Source: DASSUW01 sp036257565 (GTDB lineage Bacteria > Actinomycetota > Thermoleophilia > Solirubrobacterales > Solirubrobacteraceae). From it: a DNA stretch of 64,000 bases. The stretch is taken from contig DATAFH010000063.1 in the NCBI GenBank assembly GCA_036257565.1, positions 1 to 64,000 on the forward strand. The letters are read 5' to 3'. Of this stretch, positions 61,037-64,000 are shown one piece after another. How positions within the stretch are numbered: position 1 is the first letter of the stretch; each line of letters begins with the position of its first letter. Under the pieces are notes generated by a model. It was given only the letters and a program-made list of their open reading frames with translations. It was not told the DNA's origin and ran no database searches. The translations under genes were made by a program, and so were the position numbers.

Positions 61037-61726
61037 TCAGTCGGGGAAGCCCGCACGATCGACCTTGCGGTGGTACCGCTCACCCGCCTTACCGCCGGTT
61101 ACGGCGGCCAGCAGTGTGCCGACCAGCACGACGACGAGCGCGATCGCGCCGCCGCTGGCGAGCTCCGTGTCACCGACCGGCAGCGCCGGCAGGTTGAGCT
61201 GCTCGAGGACGTTGTACTCGGAGCCCAGCACCGCGCCCGCGATGGCCAGGACGATGGTCACGACCAGGCCGAGCGCCCACGCGCCGAAGCCCTGACGCGC
61301 GCCGTCGAAGCGCGACATGCGGCCGGCGACGTAGCCGCCGCAGAGGTACGCGATGGCGAGGGCCGCCAGCAGCGCGATCGCGCCGCCGATGCCGATCTCG
61401 TCCGCGTTGCTCGTCGCCTCGCTCTCCGACAGCGTGGTGAGCCCGACCGCGGCGCCGGCCGCGGCCAGCAGGCCGACGAGCAGGACGCCCATGCCGACGG
61501 CGACCAGCCAGCCGAAGAACGCTGCGCCCCAGTTGATGCCGCCGAACTCCTCCCGCTGACGCGCGCGCACGTCTCGCATGTGCTCGCGGTCGGCAGGGCG
61601 TCGCGACTGGGTCGTCGCGTCGTAATCGGTGGTGCCGTTGCTGCGCGTGGCGGGCCGGTCGGCCACCGCAGTCGATCCGGTGCCGGTCCTTGGCTGGTCC
61701 GGACTGCGCTTGAAGCGCTCGAACAT
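61037..61726 (-). CDS. Multi-pass membrane protein, stress-associated
   Basis: A 229-aa protein. A hydrophilic N-terminal region of about 60 residues (MFERFKRSPDQPRTGTGSTA) precedes four to five helices (GWLVAVGMGVLLVGLLAAAG, GGAIALLAALAIAYLCGGYV, GFGAWALGLVVTIVLAIAGA, GAIALVVVLVGTLLAAVTGG). The family is unknown to me; the sequence YLCGGYVAGRMSRFDGARQG FGAW is characteristic. AAGGAGG precedes the ATG. A GTTT-N17-GGGAAC box with a palindrome in its spacer lies upstream, suggesting stress-controlled expression. Confidence 0.8.
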   Translation of the reverse strand: MFERFKRSPDQPRTGTGSTAVADRPATRSNGTTDYDATTQSRRPADREHMRDVRARQREEFGGINWGAAFFGWLVAVGMGVLLVGLLAAAGAAVGLTTLSESEATSNADEIGIGGAIALLAALAIAYLCGGYVAGRMSRFDGARQGFGAWALGLVVTIVLAIAGAVLGSEYNVLEQLNLPALPVGDTELASGGAIALVVVLVGTLLAAVTGGKAGERYHRKVDRAGFPD

Positions 61727-61760
61727 CGGGTGTCGCCTCCTTCAGGGGTTCAGGATCCTG

Positions 61761-61787
61761 GTTCCCATTCTGACCGCGCGGTCAAAC
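61761..61787 (-). promoter_or_regulatory. SigB-like promoter with internal palindrome
   Basis: On the minus strand GTTT (61787-61784) and GGGAAC (61766-61761) are 17 bp apart, and the spacer and -35 edge contain the perfect 14-bp palindrome TGACCGCGCGGTCA (61771-61784), a likely repressor site. A second palindrome, CAGGATCCTG, lies at 61751-61760. Confidence 0.5.
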
Positions 61788-61849
61788 GCCCCGGATTGGA
61801 GAGCGGGCGCGTTTACAGGTTTCGGCTTCCGGTGACGAAGACAGGGGTG

Positions 61850-62905
61850 ATGGACACCACCAGCAACGCGCTCAGCGGCGCTCTCGCCGCCCTGATCGAC
61901 CGCGGCGAGGATCGGGGCTGCCTGCAGCTGAGCGAGGTCGACGAGTTCGCGCAGGCGCTCGACCTCGAGGAGGCCGACCTCGGCGGGCTCTACGAGGCGC
62001 TCGAGGCGCGCGGCATCGCGGTCCGCGACGACTGCGGTCGCGAGGCGGCCATGGCCGTCGTGGACGACGCGGCGCTGGCTCACGTCACCACGGACACGCT
62101 GCAGCTGTTCCTCAACGAGATCGGACGTCACCGGCTGTTGACGCCCGACGAGGAGATCGAGCTCGCGCGGCGCATCGAGCGCGGCGACCTCGTCGCCAAG
62201 GAGCGCATGATCAACGCCAACCTGCGGCTCGTCGTCTCGATCGCGAAGAAGTACCAGGGCTCCGAGCTCACGTTGCTCGACCTCATCCAGGAGGGCATCC
62301 TCGGGCTCATCCGTGCGGTAGAGAAGTTCGACTGGCGCCGCGGCTACCGCTTCTCGACCTACGCGACGTGGTGGATCCGCCAGGCGGTCGAGCGCGGGAT
62401 GGACGCCAAGGCGCGCACGATCAAGCTGCCGATCAACCTCGTCCGCACGCAGCGTAAGGTCGCCCGCGCGGAGAACGCGCTCAGCCTCCGGCTCGACCGG
62501 CCGCCGACGGACGCCGAGGTGGCGAGCGAGGCGCAGATCTCGGTCGCGGACCTGCACGCGCTGCGCGACGCGGCGCGCACGGTCACCTCGCTCGACCGCC
62601 CGCTCGGCGAGGAGGAGGACGCATCGTTCGGTGACCTGCTCCCGGCCGACGCGCCGGGCCCGGAGGACGTCGTCCACATCTCCCTGCGCAAGCAGGCGCT
62701 GCGGCACGCGCTGGGCGAGCTCCCCGAACGCGAGCGGACCGTGCTCGCGCTCCGCTACGGGATCGACGGCGGGGAGCCGACGCCGCTGCGCGAGATCGGC
62801 CGCCGCCTCGGGATCACGCCGGAGCGCGTGCGCCAGATCGAGTCCAAGGCGTTGGGGCGCCTCGGGCGCATGCGCGAGCTCGACGCGTTGCGACAGGCGG
62901 CCTAG
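61850..62905 (+). CDS. RpoD-like sigma factor (group 1/2)
   Basis: A 351-aa sigma-70. Region 1.2 is TLQLFLNEIGRHRLLTPDEE IELARRIERGDL; region 2 KERMINANLRLVVSIAKKYQ, LLDLIQEGILGLIRAVEKFD WRRGYRFSTYATWWIRQAVE RGMDAKARTIKLP; region 4 LRYGIDGGEPTPLREIGRRL GITPERVRQIESKALGRLGR. It is shorter than typical primary sigma factors and has only a short N-terminal region 1.1-like segment (ALIDRGEDRGCLQLSEVDEF), so it may be the primary or an alternative group 2 factor. GTG 61847 is an alternative start. Two palindromes lie in the upstream gap. Confidence 0.92.
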   Translation: MDTTSNALSGALAALIDRGEDRGCLQLSEVDEFAQALDLEEADLGGLYEALEARGIAVRDDCGREAAMAVVDDAALAHVTTDTLQLFLNEIGRHRLLTPDEEIELARRIERGDLVAKERMINANLRLVVSIAKKYQGSELTLLDLIQEGILGLIRAVEKFDWRRGYRFSTYATWWIRQAVERGMDAKARTIKLPINLVRTQRKVARAENALSLRLDRPPTDAEVASEAQISVADLHALRDAARTVTSLDRPLGEEEDASFGDLLPADAPGPEDVVHISLRKQALRHALGELPERERTVLALRYGIDGGEPTPLREIGRRLGITPERVRQIESKALGRLGRMRELDALRQAA

Positions 62906-62912
62906 CCACCAG

Positions 62913-63401
62913 CTACGACTCGGGCGTTGGGGCGTCGAGGTCCCAGCGGCCGTCGATGCCGACCGTGCCGGTCACCGGGTTCGCGTCGGCCGGGTCGGAC
63001 TCCCGCGCGTATGTGAACGTCATCCGCACCTCGGTGCCGCGGCCGGCGCTCCCGCGCAGCTCGAAGGCGTCCGAGAGCGCGGCGATCAGCGGCAGGCCCA
63101 GCCCGAGGGCGGCGGGTTCCGAGCGTGCCGGCCGGGGCTGGATGCCGGAGCCGTGGTCGCGCACGGCGATCGTCAGACCCTCTTCCCCGGCCCGCATCTC
63201 GACCTCGAGGATGCCGTCCTGGGCGTCGTAGGCGTGGACCACGACGTTCGTGCACGCCTCGGTGACGGCCATCTTCATGTCCGCCAGCACGGGCGCCTCG
63301 AAGTCGAGCGCGTCGGCCATCCCCGCCAGCGCCTGGCGGACGACGCCGACGCCCTCAGCTCGGGCCGGCATGGTGAGCACGACCTCGGGGCGATCGCTCA
63401 T
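62913..63401 (-). CDS. Second RsbW-type anti-sigma factor kinase
   Basis: A 162-aa GHKL kinase. The N box is MKMAVTEACTNVVVHAYDAQ, the G1 box VRDHGSGIQPR and the G2 box LGLGLPLIAALSDAFELRG. It is a clear paralogue of the kinase at 42217. A C-terminal tail of about 30 residues (SDPADANPVTGTVGIDGRWD) is extra. Its ATG overlaps the STAS gene stop (ATGA), the classic rsbV-rsbW order. It should control one of the SigB-like sigma factors. Confidence 0.92.
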   Translation of the reverse strand: MSDRPEVVLTMPARAEGVGVVRQALAGMADALDFEAPVLADMKMAVTEACTNVVVHAYDAQDGILEVEMRAGEEGLTIAVRDHGSGIQPRPARSEPAALGLGLPLIAALSDAFELRGSAGRGTEVRMTFTYARESDPADANPVTGTVGIDGRWDLDAPTPES

Positions 63402-63769
63402 GCGGCCGCGCCGTTCGCCCTGGCCGCTTCGATCGCCTCGTCGCGCCGGCGCAGGACGGGCAGCACGGGGACCAGCCCGGTGATGTCGAGGATCCGCTGC
63501 ACGCCCGGCTCCACCGTCTCGCCCACGCAGACGACGAACCCCTGGCCGGCCTCGAGGGCGCGGCGCCGGGCGTCGAGCAGGGCACCGAGCACCGACGAGT
63601 CGACGAACGTGGCGGCCGTGAGGTCCACGACGATGCCGCCGCCACGGTCCAGGGCCTCCTCCAGCCGCTCGCGCAGGGTGGGGGCGGTGTAGATGTCGTG
63701 CTCTCCTTCGACGACGACCACCACGACATCCCCCGCGGTGTCGTCGAGCACGATTGGGTTGGCTTCCAT
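63398..63769 (-). CDS. STAS anti-sigma factor antagonist
   Basis: A 123-aa protein. VVVVVVEGEHDIYTAPTLRE, IVVDLTAATFVDSSVLGALL with the regulatory Ser in DSSV, and GFVVCVGETVEPGVQRILDI form the STAS core. ATG 63769 is chosen because the region upstream, though open, is not conserved-looking. A GTTA-N15-GGGTAT box lies 14-38 bp upstream, so this rsbV-rsbW pair is probably driven by the sigma factor it controls. It is divergent from the LigD-type gene. Confidence 0.9.
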   Translation of the reverse strand: MEANPIVLDDTAGDVVVVVVEGEHDIYTAPTLRERLEEALDRGGGIVVDLTAATFVDSSVLGALLDARRRALEAGQGFVVCVGETVEPGVQRILDITGLVPVLPVLRRRDEAIEAARANGAAA

Positions 63770-63782
63770 ACGGGCCTGCAAG

Positions 63783-63807
63783 ATACCCGGAAGCCCGGAG
63801 ACGTAAC
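63783..63807 (-). promoter_or_regulatory. SigB/SigF-type promoter for rsbV-rsbW pair
   Basis: On the minus strand GTTA (63807-63804) and GGGTAT (63788-63783) are separated by 15 bp. Both this box and the one at 42667-42692 begin GTTACGTC, which suggests descent or selection of the whole element. Confidence 0.65.
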
Positions 63808-63833
63808 GCTGGAGACCGGCTACCCGCAATCTG

Positions 63834-64000
63834 ATGTCTCGCAACCTCGATTCCTACCGCCGAAAACGCGACTTCTCCGCGACCCCCGAGCCGAGTGGCG
63901 GCTCCGAAAGCGCCGACGAACGCACCTTGAGGTTCGTCGTCCAGGAGCACCACGCGCGTTCGCTGCACTGGGACCTGCGGCTCGAGCACGACGGCGTGCT
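63834..64000 (+). CDS. LigD-type 3'-phosphoesterase, 5' end only
   Basis: The window ends 55 codons into this gene. The visible part starts MSRNLDSYRRKRDFSATPEP, then RTLRFVVQEHHARSLHWDLR LEHDGVL, the metal-binding start of the LigD phosphoesterase domain (HH, HWD). The domain trims 3'-phosphates or ribonucleotides at DNA ends in non-homologous end joining. Whether ligase and polymerase domains follow cannot be seen. Confidence 0.85.
   Translation, partial: MSRNLDSYRRKRDFSATPEPSGGSESADERTLRFVVQEHHARSLHWDLRLEHDGV

Overview
The window is very GC-rich, densely coded DNA with many GTG and some TTG starts, ATGA/GTGA overlaps between genes and several leaderless-type starts. The gene content points to a Gram-positive high-GC actinobacterium: PspA with PspAA and PspAB-HtpX, SigB/SigF-type sigma factors with RsbW/STAS partner switches, c-di-AMP riboswitches in front of wall hydrolases, AddAB-type recombination proteins and a MarP-like protease. 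I infer a deep-branching group such as Thermoleophilia/Solirubrobacterales. No rRNA, tRNA, CRISPR array or complete insertion sequence was seen.

Layout. 1-3.6 kb: divergent 3-hydroxyacyl-CoA dehydrogenase and thiolase genes around a palindromic operator, then a chimeric membrane ORF and small genes. 3.7-7.8 kb: a cupin, the decayed remnant of a MscS channel, a PRC-barrel/DUF2382 stress protein, a wall-binding lipoprotein, and a c-di-AMP riboswitch before an NlpC/P60 hydrolase. 7.9-13.6 kb: an envelope-stress region (pspA-pspAA, ABC transporter, histidine kinase, then pspAB-htpX on the other strand). 13.6-20.2 kb: a second c-di-AMP riboswitch and M23 peptidase, lgt, then lysA-hom-thrC-thrB. 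20.2-29 kb: a 189-bp inverted-repeat element, L,D-transpeptidase, ParA-like ATPase, FHA protein, lipoprotein, penicillin-binding protein, MarP-like protease and topoisomerase III. 29-36.6 kb: two short tandem-repeat arrays and the addB-addA pair.

36.5-45.9 kb and 56-63.8 kb hold general stress signalling: two SigB/SigF-family sigma factors, an RpoD-like sigma factor, two RsbW-type kinases, a degenerate relative of them, three STAS antagonists, a GAF-PAS-GAF-PP2C phosphatase and an ANTAR regulator. Several genes here are preceded by GTTW-N15-17-GGGTA boxes like SigB/SigF promoters, including both anti-sigma operons and a CsbD-family gene, so the module probably regulates itself and a local regulon.

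46-55.9 kb is one tightly overlapping nine-gene operon: a NodU-type carbamoyltransferase, a glycosyltransferase fused to a GmhB-type heptose-bisphosphate phosphatase, two GT9 heptosyltransferase-like proteins, two further glycosyltransferases, GmhA, bifunctional HldE and an SDR. Together they can be read as a pathway from sedoheptulose-7-phosphate to nucleotide-activated D,D-heptose and its transfer, perhaps with carbamoylation, onto an unknown surface glycan. No Kdo or lipid A genes are present. I regard this operon and the SigB-like promoter set as the most interesting content. The window ends in the start of a LigD-type 3'-phosphoesterase gene.
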